IMG/VR virus record: IMGVR_UViG_3300048839_000320
Location: 1-47,998 of that record
Strand: one strand, 5' to 3'
Source of the DNA: a virus
DNA length: 47,998 nt
In this document: positions 47,838-47,998 of the stretch, in pieces
How positions within the stretch are numbered: the first letter of the stretch is position 1
Layout of the letters: each line of letters begins with the position of its first letter
Made by a program: the position numbers and the translations under genes
The notes under the pieces: model-generated
Databases searched by the model: none
What the model was told of the DNA's origin: nothing
The model's input: only the letters and a program-made list of their open reading frames with translations

Positions 47838-47998
47838 TCTTTTTGTGGCCGCGCAGAACGCAACGCCCGTCGAGAAGGACTGGTGGGCGACGCTGCGAGT
47901 CATGGCTGCAGCGCTCGAGGCGGAGATCCTGGTGATCCCGCTGCGCTACAAGAACCCGACGAGCCAGTGGACGGGCAGCCAGCAGAACGCGGAGCATT
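47725..47998 (+). CDS. Metallophosphoesterase gene, second copy or allele, truncated by the window end
   Basis: The first 91 codons of a gene homologous to that at 9-1472. Codons 1-37 are identical at the DNA level and the rest is about 85% identical by eye at the protein level with no indels. It is cut by the window end, so the metal-binding blocks are not seen. AGAGGA at 47711-47716 is the ribosome site. Either this is the same locus in a circular genome represented by another strain's allele, or a genuine paralogue in tandem. Confidence 0.8.
   Translation, partial: MATGNSLDAFRAAHDPTHKILDPLTIFERPLPKDAKRFLFVAAQNATPVEKDWWATLRVMAAALEAEILVIPLRYKNPTSQWTGSQQNAEH

Noticed and set aside
1-47998. 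Lysogeny module
   Set aside because: No integrase, excisionase, CI/Cro-like repressor or attachment-site pair could be recognised, although small unknown early genes could hide a divergent regulator.

Overview
The window looks like the nearly complete genome of a lytic-looking, short-tailed (podovirus-type) tailed phage with a GC-rich genome, so probably infecting a GC-rich proteobacterium; the host cannot be fixed from sequence alone. Supporting this are a large terminase, portal, scaffold, major capsid protein, T7/P22-like tail-hub proteins, large ejection-type virion proteins, collagen-like fibre and lysis genes. There is no recognisable tape measure, sheath, integrase or CI-type repressor. 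The last 282 bases are collinear with the first 282 (121 bases identical, then divergent), so the map probably closes into a circle of about 47.7 kb, or the first gene is tandemly duplicated.

Layout. Two opposed transcription blocks diverge from a 561-base non-coding region at 19951-20511, which is AT-rich for this genome and holds 15 copies of GTAACC/GGTTAC plus longer direct and inverted repeats. It is the best candidate for the origin and/or the early/late control region. Leftward (minus strand, 19950 to 2376) lies an early block. First come about 19 small mostly unknown genes (14.2-19.95 kb). Then follow a primase-polymerase/VapE-type helicase, an AT-hook-like protein, a DUF2800 RecB-like nuclease, a DUF2815 single-strand-binding protein, a family A DNA polymerase, a VRR-NUC nuclease, a small cytosine methyltransferase, a SNF2-type helicase, and several small proteins including a dATP/dGTP diphosphohydrolase-family protein. 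Most genes overlap through ATGA or GTGA junctions, which also let several very short genes be placed.

Rightward (plus strand, 20512 to 47725, continuing across the ends to 2389) is the late block: putative small terminase, TerL, portal, an Acb2-like anti-CBASS protein, scaffold, a four- to five-gene cassette (basic protein, ATP-grasp protein, small hydrophobic protein, glycosyltransferase, Maf/DUF115-like protein), major capsid protein with a structured leader, tail hub, ejection proteins, fibre, receptor-binding-type protein, a secreted Ig/FN3 protein, lysozyme, holin-like protein and lipoprotein. A metallophosphoesterase, an unknown repeat protein and a zinc metalloprotease follow after the ends are joined.

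Most interesting: the ATP-grasp/glycosyltransferase/Maf-like cassette between scaffold and capsid (a possible virion- or glycan-modification module), the folded possibly pseudoknotted leader in front of the capsid gene, the Acb2-like cyclic-nucleotide sponge hidden behind the portal gene, the GTAACC repeat region, a C-terminal DEFADL tail shared by the SSB and the nuclease, and the divergent terminal copies of the first gene.
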